A DNA stretch of 64,000 nucleotides from JANLYC01 sp963750495 (GTDB lineage: Bacteria; Actinomycetota; Actinomycetes; Propionibacteriales; Nocardioidaceae). The notes under the pieces were generated by a model. That model did no database searches, was not told the origin of the DNA, and worked only from the letters and a program-made list of their open reading frames with translations. Each line of letters begins with the position of its first letter. The first letter of the stretch is position 1. The stretch covers positions 1-64,000 of the forward strand of contig CAVVQV010000008.1 in the NCBI GenBank assembly GCA_963750495.1, written 5' to 3'. A program made the translations under genes and the position numbers. This document shows positions 8,293 through 17,334 of the stretch, piece after piece.

Positions 8293-9042
8293 ATGGCTTC
8301 CGCAGAGCCGTCGCGGCGCGAGGAGCGCTGGCGGCGTCGGCTCGACCCGTCGTACAAGTCGCCGCGCGAGCCGATCACCGTGCCGCGCATCGTCGACGCG
8401 GCACTGGCCGTCATGGCGGTCGATGGCTACCAGGCTGTCTCGATGCGACGGGTGGCGCAGGCGCTGTCCACCGGACCCGCGTCGTTGTACGCCCACGTCG
8501 AGAACAAGGAGGACCTCGACGCGCTCATGGTCGACCGGTTGGCGGCAACGATCTCGGTCCCGCTGGCCGACCCGGACCGGTGGAGCGAGCAGCTCGTCCA
8601 GGTTGCCCGTGACCTGCGGGCGGCGATGGCGGAGTACCCGGGAATCGCGCGCGCCGTGATGGCGCACGTGCCGACGGGCACCGAGGCGTTGCGGATGAGC
8701 GAGGGACTGCTGGCCATCATGTTGGCCGGCGGGCTCACCGAACAGGTCGCCGCGTGGGCCTGCGACCTCCTTCCGCTGTATGTCACGGCAGTGGCGTTCG
8801 AGGACAACATCCGCGCCACCGAGGCGGGGGCCACGTCCGGCGCCGATGGGGGAGCGCAGTTTGCGGCCGAGCTGCGCACCTACTTCGAGTCGCTGCCGTC
8901 CGCCCAGTTCCCGCACCTGGTCGCGTCGGCCGCCGCGCTGACGGCTGGACAGGGCGACGAGCGGTTCGAGTTCGGCCTGCAGGTGCTCGTGGCGGGTCTC
9001 AAAGCGGTGTCCGACTCCTGGCCGCCGAGCCCGACGAACTGA
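8293..9042 (+). CDS. TetR/AcrR family repressor
   Basis: This 249-residue regulator has an N-terminal helix-turn-helix at about residues 30-75 (IVDAALAVMAVDGY then MRRVAQALSTGPASLYAHVENKEDL). It is followed by a helical ligand-binding domain like that of tetracycline-repressor-type proteins. It is divergent from the MFS exporter, and the 118-base gap holds a perfect and an imperfect copy of ACGAACnnnGTTCGT. The usual model is that the ligand, probably the exported compound, releases the repressor and induces the pump. The first 30 residues are Arg/Glu-rich and precede the DNA-binding domain. The start is supported by a leaderless TACGCT box. Confidence 0.93.
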   Translation: MASAEPSRREERWRRRLDPSYKSPREPITVPRIVDAALAVMAVDGYQAVSMRRVAQALSTGPASLYAHVENKEDLDALMVDRLAATISVPLADPDRWSEQLVQVARDLRAAMAEYPGIARAVMAHVPTGTEALRMSEGLLAIMLAGGLTEQVAAWACDLLPLYVTAVAFEDNIRATEAGATSGADGGAQFAAELRTYFESLPSAQFPHLVASAAALTAGQGDERFEFGLQVLVAGLKAVSDSWPPSPTN

Positions 9043-9091
9043 CGTAAACCGTTCGTGGCGGGGCGCCACCGCGCCGTACAGTGGAAGCACG

Positions 9092-10705
9092 ATGACAGTG
9101 AACAAACGTGCGTATGCCGACGAGCCGGACTTCACCGGCGACGACCTCGACACCGACAGCGCAGACATCGAGCTGCGCGACGACTTCTTCACTGACGGGA
9201 GTGTCCACGGCGGAGAAGCCGCGCAGACACCCGCGACGAGCCACCTCCGCGAGTCCGATGACGGCAGCGACTGGGGCGCCGACGGCGAGGACGCCTTCGA
9301 GGCCTACGACGATCGCACCTCCGCCGATGGCAGCCAGGGAGACTACGAGCTCGAGGAGCGGCACGCCCTGCGCCGGGTCGCCGGCCTGTCCACCGAGCTC
9401 GAGGACATCTCCGAGGTCGAGTACCGCCAGCTCCGGCTCGAACGAGTCGTGCTGGTCGGCGTCTGGACCGAGGGCAGCGTCCAGGACGCCGACAACTCCC
9501 TGGCCGAGCTCAAGCTGCTGGCCGAGACAGCCGGGTCGCAGGTGCTCGACGCCTTGTCGCAGCGCCGCCAGAAGCCCGACCCCGCGACCTACATCGGACC
9601 GGGCAAGGTCGACCACCTCCGCATCGTCGTGGCCGAGACCGGGGCCGACACCGTCATCTGCGACGGCGAGCTGAGCCCGTCGCAGCTGCGCAACCTCGAG
9701 GACAAGGTCAAGGTCAAGGTCGTCGACCGGACGGCGCTGATCCTCGACATCTTCGCCCAGCACGCGCGCTCCAAGGAGGGCAAGGCGCAGGTCGAGCTCG
9801 CCCAGCTCGAGTACCTGAAGCAACGCCTCCGTGGTTGGGGTGGCAACCTCTCCCGCCAGGCCGGTGGACGTGTCGGTGTCCAGGGTGGCGGTATCGGTGG
9901 TCGCGGTCCCGGTGAGACCAAGCTCGAGACCGACCGCCGCCGGATCACCACCCGGATGGCCAAACTGCGTCGTGAGCTCAAGCACATGGCGACCGCCCGG
10001 GTGACGAAGAAGGCCGAGCGCGTACGCCGTGAGATCCCGGCCGTCGCGATCGCGGGATACACCAACGCGGGCAAGTCGTCGCTGCTCAACCGGCTCACCG
10101 GCGCCGGCGTGCTCGTCGAGGACGCGCTGTTCGCCACCCTCGACCCGACCACGCGGCGTACGACGACCACGGACGGCCGGGTCTACACGTTGTCCGACAC
10201 GGTCGGCTTCGTCCGCCACCTGCCGCACCAGATCGTCGAGGCATTCCGCTCCACGCTCGAGGAGGTCGCCGACTCCGACCTGGTGATCCACGTCGTCGAC
10301 GGCGCGCACGCCGACCCCGAAGGCCAGCTCGCCGCCGTCCGTGAAGTCTTCGCCGAGATCGGCGCCGACCAGGTGCCTGAGCTCGTGGTGATCAACAAGG
10401 CCGACGCCGCCGACCCGCACGTCATCCAGCGGCTGCTCGCGCGCGAGCCGCACGCCGTGGTCGTCTCGGCCCGTACCGGTGAAGGGATCGAGGAGGCGCT
10501 GGTCGCCATCGAGGCCGACCTGCCCCGTCCGTCCGTCGAGGTCGACGCGCTCCTGCCGTACGAGCGGGGCGACCTGATGAACAAGATCCATGAACACGGC
10601 GAAGTCCTGAGCGTCGACCACACGGGCGACGGCACGCGGGTGCGCGCACGCGTCAACCCCAGCCTCGCCGGCGAGCTCGCGCGGTACGCAGCGACTCCCG
10701 CCTGA
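9092..10705 (+). CDS. hflX: GTPase HflX
   Basis: HflX is a ribosome-associated GTPase that splits stalled or hibernating 70S ribosomes. The 537-residue protein has an acidic N-terminal extension of about 110 residues, then the HflX domain (VLVGVWTEG... YIGPGKVDHL). A coiled region with GPGETKLETDRR follows, then the G domain: G1 GYTNAGKSS, G3 DTVGFVRHLPH and G4 NKAD. The acidic extension is usual in actinobacterial HflX. TACAGT lies nine bases before the ATG, so the leader is very short at most. It sits after miaA-dapF with the MFS/TetR block inserted between them. Confidence 0.96.
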   Translation: MTVNKRAYADEPDFTGDDLDTDSADIELRDDFFTDGSVHGGEAAQTPATSHLRESDDGSDWGADGEDAFEAYDDRTSADGSQGDYELEERHALRRVAGLSTELEDISEVEYRQLRLERVVLVGVWTEGSVQDADNSLAELKLLAETAGSQVLDALSQRRQKPDPATYIGPGKVDHLRIVVAETGADTVICDGELSPSQLRNLEDKVKVKVVDRTALILDIFAQHARSKEGKAQVELAQLEYLKQRLRGWGGNLSRQAGGRVGVQGGGIGGRGPGETKLETDRRRITTRMAKLRRELKHMATARVTKKAERVRREIPAVAIAGYTNAGKSSLLNRLTGAGVLVEDALFATLDPTTRRTTTTDGRVYTLSDTVGFVRHLPHQIVEAFRSTLEEVADSDLVIHVVDGAHADPEGQLAAVREVFAEIGADQVPELVVINKADAADPHVIQRLLAREPHAVVVSARTGEGIEEALVAIEADLPRPSVEVDALLPYERGDLMNKIHEHGEVLSVDHTGDGTRVRARVNPSLAGELARYAATPA

Positions 10706-10798
10706 CGGCGGCCCGCAGAAACTTGCCCGTCGCATGCAACCCCGACACCCCTGAGCGTCGTACACCTTGCAAACGGCCCACGATCGCAAGGGGGAGCG

Positions 10799-11314
10799 GT
10801 GGACGAAGGCGAGTTCGACCAGTTCTATGCCGCGACGGCGCCGAGACTCGTGGGGCAGCTCACCGCGATGCTCGGCAGCTTCACCGAGGCGCAGGACTGT
10901 GTCCAGGAAGCGTTCGTCAAGGCGTGGCTGCACCGGCGCCGGCTCGACCTGGCCGACCGGCCCGACGCCTGGGTACGCCGAGTGGCCTGGAACATCGGGG
11001 TCAGCCGCTGGCGCCAGTCCACCTCCCGGCTGCGGGCTCATCGGCGCCGAGGACCAGACCCCGAGGTTCGACCGCCGACCGAGGACCATGCCGTCCTCGT
11101 CGCCGCGCTGAGCCGGATCGGCGCCGACCAACGCAGAGCGATCGTCCTGCACCACCTCTGCGACCTGTCGGTCGAGCAGGTCGCTGCCGAGGTCGATGCG
11201 CCGGTCGGCACCGTCAAGGCCCGGCTGTCCCGCGGGCGCGCCGCCCTGGCCGAGGTCCTCGGCCCTTCGACCTCATTGGCCTCGGACTCCCACGGGGAGG
11301 CACACCATGCCTGA
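10799..11314 (+). CDS. ECF RNA polymerase sigma factor (SigE-like)
   Basis: This 171-residue protein carries sigma-70 region 2 (FDQFYAATAPRLVGQL... EAFVKAWLHRRRL) and region 4 (RAIVLHHLCDLSVEQVAAEV with VGTVKARLSRGR). No region 1 or 3 is present, as in ECF sigma factors. The GTG start has GGGGGAG at the right distance. Its stop overlaps the start of the next gene by eight bases, so the two are translationally coupled. The partner is membrane-anchored, which fits a sigma/anti-sigma pair responding to an envelope signal. The target promoters are unknown. Confidence 0.92.
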   Translation: MDEGEFDQFYAATAPRLVGQLTAMLGSFTEAQDCVQEAFVKAWLHRRRLDLADRPDAWVRRVAWNIGVSRWRQSTSRLRAHRRRGPDPEVRPPTEDHAVLVAALSRIGADQRRAIVLHHLCDLSVEQVAAEVDAPVGTVKARLSRGRAALAEVLGPSTSLASDSHGEAHHA

Positions 11315-12335
11315 ACTGCCTGAACTGCCTGATGGCTTCGATGACGAGCTGAGCAACCAGCTGGCTGCCCTGGCGAGGGACGCCGCTCAACAGTCGCGCG
11401 TCACGTCCGCATGTGAGATCCGCAGTCGGGCCACCCGTCGCCGCGGTACCCAGGTGGCTGCGGTGGCTGCCGTCACCGCAGCGGTCGTCGTCGGCGTGGG
11501 CTGGTCCCTGTCCGCAGGCGCTGACCGTGACGCCCGCCAGCCGCTCCAGCCGATCGGTCCGGCACCGACGACCAGCCAGACCCCGAAGAGCTCCCCTGAG
11601 TCCACGCACTACCCGCTGACGAAGACGCCTCCGGATCCGCCGACGCTGCCTGGACTGACGGCCGCGGCGTCTCCCGGTCCGACCCCGCCGGGAGGTTGGG
11701 TCACGACCATTCCGGCCGACGTCGAGCTCCCCAACCAGGGCCTGAAGTCGACCACCTCGGACGCGTCGGACTGGAAGTCGCTGCCGGTGGACGCCTGGTT
11801 GCTGACCCCCTGCGGCCGTGCCGAACGTGACGGCTACCCCAGCGACTCTGCACGCACCGATCTCCGCTCGATCGGCTACCACGCCATCGAGTACCTCGAG
11901 TCCGAGCAGCTCGCCGTCTATTCCAGCGACACCGGAGCGATCGCGGCGATGGCCGAGCTGCGGCAGGCCGTGGTCGACTGCTCCGCAGTGCGAACCGTCG
12001 ACCGCAAGGCCGGCACCTACCACGACTCCTACTGGAACTTCGCCGACGCGGTCGATCGTGTGTCGACCCCCTCGGGCCAGCGTCCTGATGAGGCCTTCGC
12101 CGCGTGGAACTGGAACGGGTCCTACCTGCTGAACGGCGACCCCGTGTACGGGCTCGGCGGTGGGTTCTTCGTCGTGACCCGGGTGGGGAACGCGATCTTC
12201 CTGACTGTCAGCGACGGCGAGACGAGCTACGGGGAGCGCAGCATGGTGCAGATGGCGACCGCGAAGTACTCGCCGACCACCCGCGACTTCCTGCCCACAC
12301 TGTGCGCCACCTTCGCCGACGGCAACGGCTGCTGA
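11307..12335 (+). CDS. Membrane-anchored putative anti-sigma factor with extracellular domain
   Basis: This 342-residue protein starts at the ATG overlapping the sigma gene's end, with GGGGAGG upstream. It has a cytoplasmic segment of about 45 residues and one transmembrane helix (about 48-65, VAAVAAVTAAVVVGVGW). A Pro/Thr/Ser-rich linker and an extracellular domain of about 220 residues follow. That domain holds four cysteines (including LLTPCGRAE, VVDCSAV and the C-terminal LCATF and GNGC), likely paired as disulfides outside the cell. No HxxxCxxC zinc motif of ZAS anti-sigma factors is visible. The anti-sigma role is inferred from coupling and topology, not from a recognised domain. A sensor lipoprotein-like role is the alternative. 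Confidence 0.7.
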   Translation: MPELPELPDGFDDELSNQLAALARDAAQQSRVTSACEIRSRATRRRGTQVAAVAAVTAAVVVGVGWSLSAGADRDARQPLQPIGPAPTTSQTPKSSPESTHYPLTKTPPDPPTLPGLTAAASPGPTPPGGWVTTIPADVELPNQGLKSTTSDASDWKSLPVDAWLLTPCGRAERDGYPSDSARTDLRSIGYHAIEYLESEQLAVYSSDTGAIAAMAELRQAVVDCSAVRTVDRKAGTYHDSYWNFADAVDRVSTPSGQRPDEAFAAWNWNGSYLLNGDPVYGLGGGFFVVTRVGNAIFLTVSDGETSYGERSMVQMATAKYSPTTRDFLPTLCATFADGNGC

Positions 12336-12344
12336 GCCTCCGTC

Positions 12345-13007
12345 TCAGACCGGAACGGTGCCGCGCCACGACGAGAGGTCGAGGACGACGTCGGCCTGCT
12401 GAACGCTCGCGGTGATCAACCGGGCGTCGGGCTCGTCCACCCGGTCGACCCAGGCGATGGCCGCGTCGAGTGGCTTGCCGGAGGCTACGTGGCGGGCGAT
12501 CAGGCGGTCGCGACGCAGCGCCTCGTCGGTCTGCACGTACCAGACCTGGTCGAGCCGCGCGCCCACCGCTTGCCACTCGGGACCCGGCAGCAGTAGGTAA
12601 TTCCCTTCGGTGACGAGCAAGCCGGTCCCGGGTTCGACCACGAGGGCAGCAGCCAACGGTTGCTCGAGGTCGCGCTCGAAGCCGGGGACGTACACCGGGT
12701 GGTCCGGGCGGGTGCGGAGGCGGGCGAGCAAGGCGGCGTAGCCCCAGGCGTCGAAGGTCTCCGGGGCGCCCTTGCGGTCCAGCAGGGACAGCCGTCGCAG
12801 CTGGTCGTCTCCGAGGTGGAACCCGTCCATCGGGACGAGCGCGGCACGGCGGCCGACCGCGCCCACCAGGCCGTGCGCGAGCAACGACTTCCCCGATCCT
12901 GGGGCGCCGGTGATGCCCAGGATGGTCCGGCCGTCGCCGAGCAAGGCAGTAGCGAGCCCGACCAACTCGGCCCCTTGGGACGACACGGTCACGAGCTCGG
13001 GCGCCAT
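12345..13007 (-). CDS. Nucleoside/sugar kinase-family P-loop protein
   Basis: This 220-residue protein belongs to the uridine kinase/pantothenate kinase-like P-loop group that databases annotate as nucleoside/nucleotide kinase or fructose transport kinase. The P-loop is GITGAPGSGKS near residue 33. It is followed by PMDGFHLGDDQL, the usual substrate-binding segment, then RKGAPETFD and the lid region VWYVQTDEALRRDRLIARH. Starts at 13007 (ATG) and 13010 (GTG) are equivalent. A CACCAT box lies six bases before the ATG. It is convergent with the anti-sigma gene, nine bases away. The substrate is uncertain. Confidence 0.82.
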   Translation of the reverse strand: MAPELVTVSSQGAELVGLATALLGDGRTILGITGAPGSGKSLLAHGLVGAVGRRAALVPMDGFHLGDDQLRRLSLLDRKGAPETFDAWGYAALLARLRTRPDHPVYVPGFERDLEQPLAAALVVEPGTGLLVTEGNYLLLPGPEWQAVGARLDQVWYVQTDEALRRDRLIARHVASGKPLDAAIAWVDRVDEPDARLITASVQQADVVLDLSSWRGTVPV

Positions 13008-13070
13008 CACCCCATGGTGTCAGTCGAGGCTGTCCTTCGGAGATCGGCTGGCGGTGCGGTGGCGGAGGGT

Positions 13071-13076
13071 TAGCAT
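13071..13076 (+). promoter_or_regulatory. Leaderless -10 box for the 76-residue gene
   Basis: TAGCAT lies exactly six bases before the ATG at 13083. Confidence 0.5.
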
Positions 13077-13082
13077 CAGGTC

Positions 13083-13313
13083 ATGGACGATCGCGACGAG
13101 TACGTCGAGATGACGGCGCACGTCCGCTCCACTCACGGGATCCCGGACGACGCGAAGGCGATGGGCCTCGACCGCAATACCGAGGAGGGCGCCCTGGTGG
13201 CGATGGCGGGGTCGCTCAGTGCGGCCAAGTTCTCGCATCGGGTCGTTGCCTGGTTCGTGCTGGCCAGCTTCCTCGGTCCGCCGTTCTTCGGGCTGGTGCA
13301 CTCCATCTTCTGA
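13083..13313 (+). CDS. Small hypothetical membrane protein
   Basis: This 76-residue protein has a charged N-terminal half (MDDRDEYVEMTAHVRSTHG) and one hydrophobic segment near the C-terminus (VVAWFVLASFLGPPFFGLV, about residues 53-71). That suggests a tail-anchored topology. I do not recognise a family. The leaderless TAGCAT box at the exact spacing and the actinobacterial codon bias support a real gene. It is convergent with the SMP-30 gene, whose stop lies 13 bases away. Confidence 0.6.
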   Translation: MDDRDEYVEMTAHVRSTHGIPDDAKAMGLDRNTEEGALVAMAGSLSAAKFSHRVVAWFVLASFLGPPFFGLVHSIF

Positions 13314-13326
13314 GGGCCTTCAGCAG

Positions 13327-14184
13327 TCAGGGCCAGCCCGCGCCCGGGGTGGCGACCTCGAGGGAGAGGAGCTGACCGGTCCGCGAGTCGTCCGCCATGT
13401 GCTCGGGGCCCTTCCACTCGTTGGCGGTGATGTAGAGCGTGCGGCCGGTGGGTCCGCCCAGCATGCAGGCGAAGCAGCCTCGATCGACGTCGACCGTCTG
13501 CAGCACCTCTCCACCTTCGGCCACGCGGACGCAGCGCTGGTGGGGCACGTCGGCATACCAGACGGCTCCCTCGGCATCGAGGCAGATCCCGTCCGGTACG
13601 CCGTCGCCGAGGTCGGCCCATGATCGCTGACCGGACAGCGACCCGTCGGAGGCGATGTCGAACGCCGTCAGCCGCGCGGCGTACGACTCGGCGACGATCA
13701 GGGTGGCGTTGTCCGGCGTCACCGCCATCCCGTTGGGAAACATGACGTCGTCGGCCACCTGGCGGACCTGCCCGTCGGGCGTTGCGACTGCGATGAGCCC
13801 CGGCTCCGGTTGACCGCCCGGGAAGTCGAAGTTCACGTTGTTGACGTAGACGTTGCCGCGACCGTCGACGACGATGTCGTTCCAGGGCCAGGCGGCGATG
13901 CCGGACAGCTCGGCATGCGTTGTCAGCGAACCGTCGGGCCCGAGGCACAGCAGCCGCGGCCCTTCCGACGAGACCACGAGCAGCCGGCCGTCCGGGAGGA
14001 AGTCGATGCACATCGGGAACGACGGCACGGACACGATGACCTCGTCGATCCCGTCGTCGTCGACGGCGATGACCTGGTGGGCACCCCAGTCGGAGAACCA
14101 CAGCCGGCCGTGGTGCCAGCGCGGGGACTCGCCCATGGCGATGCCGGCCATGACCAGGCGTGGCTTGTCAGTGCGGCCGACCAT
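13327..14184 (-). CDS. SMP-30/gluconolactonase family protein
   Basis: This 285-residue six-bladed beta-propeller protein belongs to the family that hydrolyses sugar lactones with a divalent metal. The first metal ligand is the Glu of GESPRWH (residues 18-24). The central NDIVVDGRGNVYVNN carries the Asn ligand, and PDGICLDAEGAVWYAD carries the Asp ligand. The start is well fixed by AGGAGGTGACGC before the ATG. No sugar pathway genes are adjacent, so the lactone substrate is unknown. Confidence 0.88.
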   Translation of the reverse strand: MVGRTDKPRLVMAGIAMGESPRWHHGRLWFSDWGAHQVIAVDDDGIDEVIVSVPSFPMCIDFLPDGRLLVVSSEGPRLLCLGPDGSLTTHAELSGIAAWPWNDIVVDGRGNVYVNNVNFDFPGGQPEPGLIAVATPDGQVRQVADDVMFPNGMAVTPDNATLIVAESYAARLTAFDIASDGSLSGQRSWADLGDGVPDGICLDAEGAVWYADVPHQRCVRVAEGGEVLQTVDVDRGCFACMLGGPTGRTLYITANEWKGPEHMADDSRTGQLLSLEVATPGAGWP

Positions 14185-14281
14185 GCGTCACCTCCTGCTC
14201 CCACCTTGTCAGACCGGTGTACGCCGGGAACGCCTCGCCGGTCTGCCAGGTCCCCAAGGCAACCACCTAGTTCTGGCCGCA

Positions 14282-14327
14282 CGTTTGCCTAGTTCACAAG
14301 CCACCTGGCTTGTGAACTAGGCAAACG
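14282..14327. repeat. Short-form dispersed palindrome, family 1 (copy 3)
   Basis: A perfect 21-base stem (core GTTTGCCTAGTTCACAAGCC) closes on the loop ACCT, which is the complement orientation of copy 2 (AGGT). This copy lies between two divergent genes, so it is not placed to terminate either of them. Confidence 0.9.
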
Positions 14328-14430
14328 CGGGTTGGGGACTGCGGACCTGCCCTGGGCACATCGAGGTGGGGGAGGGGATCGCCGCGGAGCCGGCTGTGGA
14401 GCGTCTCCGCGCCCGGTGGGAGGAGTCAGG

Positions 14431-14436
14431 TAGCGT
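14431..14436 (+). promoter_or_regulatory. Leaderless -10 box for the DinG-type helicase
   Basis: TAGCGT lies seven bases before the GTG at 14444, which supports that codon as the start. Confidence 0.5.
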
Positions 14437-14443
14437 TCCCGCG

Positions 14444-16513
14444 GTGAGTGAGCGCGCAGGACCCTCGGTCGACGAGGTCCTGCACGCCGCCGTCAGCAAC
14501 GTGGGGGGCGAGGACCGACCGGGTCAGGTCCAGATGGCCCACGCCGTACGTGACGCGATGCGCCGCCGCGAACACCTGGTGGTCCAGGCCGGCACCGGCA
14601 CGGGCAAGTCCCTCGGCTACCTCGTGCCGGCGGTCCTGCACGACTCACGCGTCGTCGTCGCGACGGCGACGCTTGCCCTGCAGCACCAGCTCGTCGAGCG
14701 TGACATCCCGGCCCTGCTCGACGCGGCCGCCGACGTCCTCGGTGAGCGACCCGCCTACGCCGTCTTGAAGGGGCGCTCCAACTATGCCTGTCTGCACCGC
14801 ATCCGCGATGGCGTCCCGGACGACCAGGGCGCGCTGGTCGAACTCCCTGAAGGGACCCTCGGTGCCGAGGTATTGCGCCTGCGTGAGTGGGCCGAGGAGG
14901 AGTCCAAGGCAGGCGGTCTCGGTGACCGCGACAGTGCCCCCGCCCACACCGAGAAGGTGTGGCAGCAGGTGTCGGTCAGCCACCGCGAATGCCTGGGCGC
15001 GAGCAAGTGCCCGTATGCCGTCGAGTGCTTCGCCGAGCGCGGCCGCGAGCGTGCGCACGCCGCCCAGCTGATCGTCACCAACCACTCCTTGCTGGCGATC
15101 GACGCGATCGAGGGCGTGCCGATGATCCCGGAGTACGGCGTCGTGGTGGTCGACGAGGCACACGAGCTCTCCTCCCGGGTGACGCAGGCGGCGACCGACG
15201 AGCTGTCCGTCCCGGCCATCGAGCGGGCCGCCCGTCGAGCCCGGAACTTCCTCGACGGCAGCCAAGCCGACGACATGTCCGATGCCGGTGACGCCTTGCG
15301 TGCCGCGATGGACGATGTCCCACCCGGGCGCATCGACGACGTGCCCGACGCGCTCGCCGATGCGCTGACGATGCTTCGGTCGGCTGCGGCGGCAGCGTTC
15401 TCGGCGTTCCCGAAGGAGTCCCAGGTCGCCGAGGCGGATGCAGCGCGGCAGCAGGCACGCGGCATGGTCGACGAGATCCGCCAGGTGGCCGAGCGGCTGG
15501 TGGCACACCACGATCAGGACGTGACCTGGCTGGCCGAGCGCGAGCGGCATCGTGGCGGCAACCAGCTGTGCGTCGCGCCCCTTCAGGTCTGGGGGCAGCT
15601 ACGCGACCGGCTGCTGACTGAGAAGACCGTCATCTTCACGTCGGCCACGCTCAAGCTCGGGGGCGACTTCACCTCGATCGCCAGCTCGATCGGACTCAAG
15701 CCGACCGAGCGGGTCGACCACTCCATCGACGACCCGGCCGACACGTCGGCGGTGGCCGTCATACCGATCGACGAGGCCGCTCCGGCGGCTGGGTCGCAGG
15801 ACAAGGGTGCTGAGAACGCAGGGGTCCACCCCGACGACCCGGTCGCCCTGCCGTGGCGCGGGGTCGACGTCGGGTCTCCGTTCGACTACCCGAAGCAGGC
15901 CATCCTGTACGTCGCTCGCCATCTTCCTCCACCTGGGCGTGACGGGCTCGGGTCGGCGCAGATCGACGAGATAGGTGAGCTGCTCGAGGCGGCGGGTGGT
16001 CGCACCCTGGGGCTCTTCTCGAGTCGCCGCGCGGCAGAGGCTGCCAGCGAGGCGTTGCGTGCGGCGATGCCGCACATGCCGATCCTGTGCCAGGGCGACG
16101 GTCAGCTGTCCCACCTCCAGGCGGAGTTCGTCGCCAACCCGGCGGTGAGCCTGTTCGGGACGCTGTCGCTGTGGCAGGGTCTCGACGTTCCGGGGGAGAC
16201 CTGCCAGCTCGTGGTCATCGACCGGATACCGTTCCCGCGGCCCGACGACCCGCTGATGTCGGCCCGCGCCATGGCAGCTGAGCGCGCGGGCGGTAACGGG
16301 TTCATGGCCGTGTCGGCCACGCATGCCGCGCTGCTGCTCGCCCAGGGCTCCGGCCGGCTGATCCGGACCAAGGTCGACCGCGGCGTGGTGGCCATCCTCG
16401 ACCCGCGGCTCGCTACCGCCAGGTACGGCAGCTACCTCCGGGCGTCGTTGCCGCCGATGTGGACCACCTACGACCCCGACGTGGCCCGCTCCGCCCTCCG
16501 CCGCCTTCGTTGA
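14444..16513 (+). CDS. dinG: ATP-dependent DNA helicase, DinG/XPD-like with Fe-S cluster
   Basis: This 689-residue superfamily 2 helicase unwinds DNA 5' to 3' and is linked to repair. Walker A is AGTGTGKS at residues 49-56, the DEAH box is VVVVDEAHELSS, and motif VI is QGSGRLIR near the C-terminus. Four cysteines between motifs Ia and II (NYACLHR, RECLGASKCPYAVEC) match the XPD-type 4Fe-4S site. A frame is open to 14366, but GTG 14444 has a TAGCGT box seven bases upstream and starts near the conserved region. In actinobacteria this gene commonly lies close to lexA, as here, although it is not itself preceded by a LexA box. Its stop codon lies in a 22-base tandem repeat array. Confidence 0.92.
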   Translation: MSERAGPSVDEVLHAAVSNVGGEDRPGQVQMAHAVRDAMRRREHLVVQAGTGTGKSLGYLVPAVLHDSRVVVATATLALQHQLVERDIPALLDAAADVLGERPAYAVLKGRSNYACLHRIRDGVPDDQGALVELPEGTLGAEVLRLREWAEEESKAGGLGDRDSAPAHTEKVWQQVSVSHRECLGASKCPYAVECFAERGRERAHAAQLIVTNHSLLAIDAIEGVPMIPEYGVVVVDEAHELSSRVTQAATDELSVPAIERAARRARNFLDGSQADDMSDAGDALRAAMDDVPPGRIDDVPDALADALTMLRSAAAAAFSAFPKESQVAEADAARQQARGMVDEIRQVAERLVAHHDQDVTWLAERERHRGGNQLCVAPLQVWGQLRDRLLTEKTVIFTSATLKLGGDFTSIASSIGLKPTERVDHSIDDPADTSAVAVIPIDEAAPAAGSQDKGAENAGVHPDDPVALPWRGVDVGSPFDYPKQAILYVARHLPPPGRDGLGSAQIDEIGELLEAAGGRTLGLFSSRRAAEAASEALRAAMPHMPILCQGDGQLSHLQAEFVANPAVSLFGTLSLWQGLDVPGETCQLVVIDRIPFPRPDDPLMSARAMAAERAGGNGFMAVSATHAALLLAQGSGRLIRTKVDRGVVAILDPRLATARYGSYLRASLPPMWTTYDPDVARSALRRLR

Positions 16514-16621
16514 ACCGTGAGTTGTGGCTCCTCGAACCGTGAGTTGTGGGTCCTCGAACCGTGAGTTGTGGTTCCTTGACCCGTGAGTTGTGGTTCCTTG
16601 ACCCGTGAGTTGTCTCGCACC
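16512..16621. repeat. Five-copy 22-base tandem repeat
   Basis: Five head-to-tail units of exactly 22 bases start at 16512, 16534, 16556, 16578 and 16600, with the common core CCGTGAGTTGTGG and a variable CTCCTC/TTCCTT end. The array fills the gap between the convergent helicase and response regulator genes. It contains the helicase stop codon. Confidence 0.92.
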
Positions 16622-16629
16622 TCGCGCCA

Positions 16630-17328
16630 TCAAGGGTCAAGCCGGTATCCGAACCCGCGCAGCGTCGTGATCGTGGGCACCGCCGGAGCGGAGCCGAGGA
16701 CGTCGGAGGCATCCTTCAGCGCCTGTCGGAGGGCAGCGACATGGACGTCGAGCGTCTTGGTCGAGCCGAACCAGTTCTCGTCCCACACGTCGGCCATGAG
16801 TACGTCGCGGGCCACTGCACTCCCAGGCGTCTCGATTAGCCGCGCCAGCAGGTCGAACTCCTTGGGCCGCAGGATCACCTCGCGGTCTCGGACGAAGCAC
16901 TGCCGGCTCTCCGGGTCGACGCGAAGGTCACCCACGACCCTCGGCGCTACCGGTGGGTCCACGGGCGGGGATCGCCGCAGATGCGCTCGCACCCGGGCCA
17001 ACAACTCCGTCATCCGGAACGGCTTCGTCAGGTAGTCGTCGGCTCCTGACTCCAGCCCGACGATCACGTCCATCTCGTCAGCCCGCGCGGTCAGGATCAC
17101 GATGATCGAAAGCGGTGCGACGGCGCGCAGGTCTCGGCAGACGTCGACGCCATCGAGGTCCGGTAGGCCGAGGTCGAGCAGCACCAGGTCCGGGGCTTGC
17201 GTACGGGCCGTCTCGAGGGCACTGGCGCCGGTGCGCTGCCACGTCACTTGGTGGCCGTTCGCGCTGAGGCCGTTGGCGAGCATGGCGCCGATCGCAGGGT
17301 CGTCCTCGACGATCATGACGGCGGGCAT
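16630..17328 (-). CDS. OmpR/PhoB-family response regulator
   Basis: This 232-residue two-component regulator has a receiver domain with acidic pocket Glu8/Asp9/Asp10, phospho-acceptor Asp52 and conserved Lys102. A winged helix of the OmpR type follows at about residues 130-230 (LRPKEFDLLARLIETPGSAV... TLDVHVAALRQAL... LRGFGYRL). It lies 16 bases after the ABC permease on the same strand, at the end of that operon. It also has its own TAGCAT box six bases before the ATG. The likely partner kinase is the divergent gene at 22289, on the far side of the ABC genes. Confidence 0.95.
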   Translation of the reverse strand: MPAVMIVEDDPAIGAMLANGLSANGHQVTWQRTGASALETARTQAPDLVLLDLGLPDLDGVDVCRDLRAVAPLSIIVILTARADEMDVIVGLESGADDYLTKPFRMTELLARVRAHLRRSPPVDPPVAPRVVGDLRVDPESRQCFVRDREVILRPKEFDLLARLIETPGSAVARDVLMADVWDENWFGSTKTLDVHVAALRQALKDASDVLGSAPAVPTITTLRGFGYRLDP

Positions 17329-17334
17329 GACTCG

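Noticed and set aside
8999..11155. A 718-codon open frame on the minus strand opposite hflX and the sigma factor gene
   Set aside because: It is a shadow frame of high-GC coding sequence. The plus-strand proteins are clear family members and the minus frame shows no domain.
14282..14327. Transcription terminator
   Set aside because: The genes on both sides start here and read outward, so there is no transcript end to serve.
16512..16621. Possible CRISPR array
   Set aside because: The units are head to tail with no unique spacers between repeats, and no cas gene is near.
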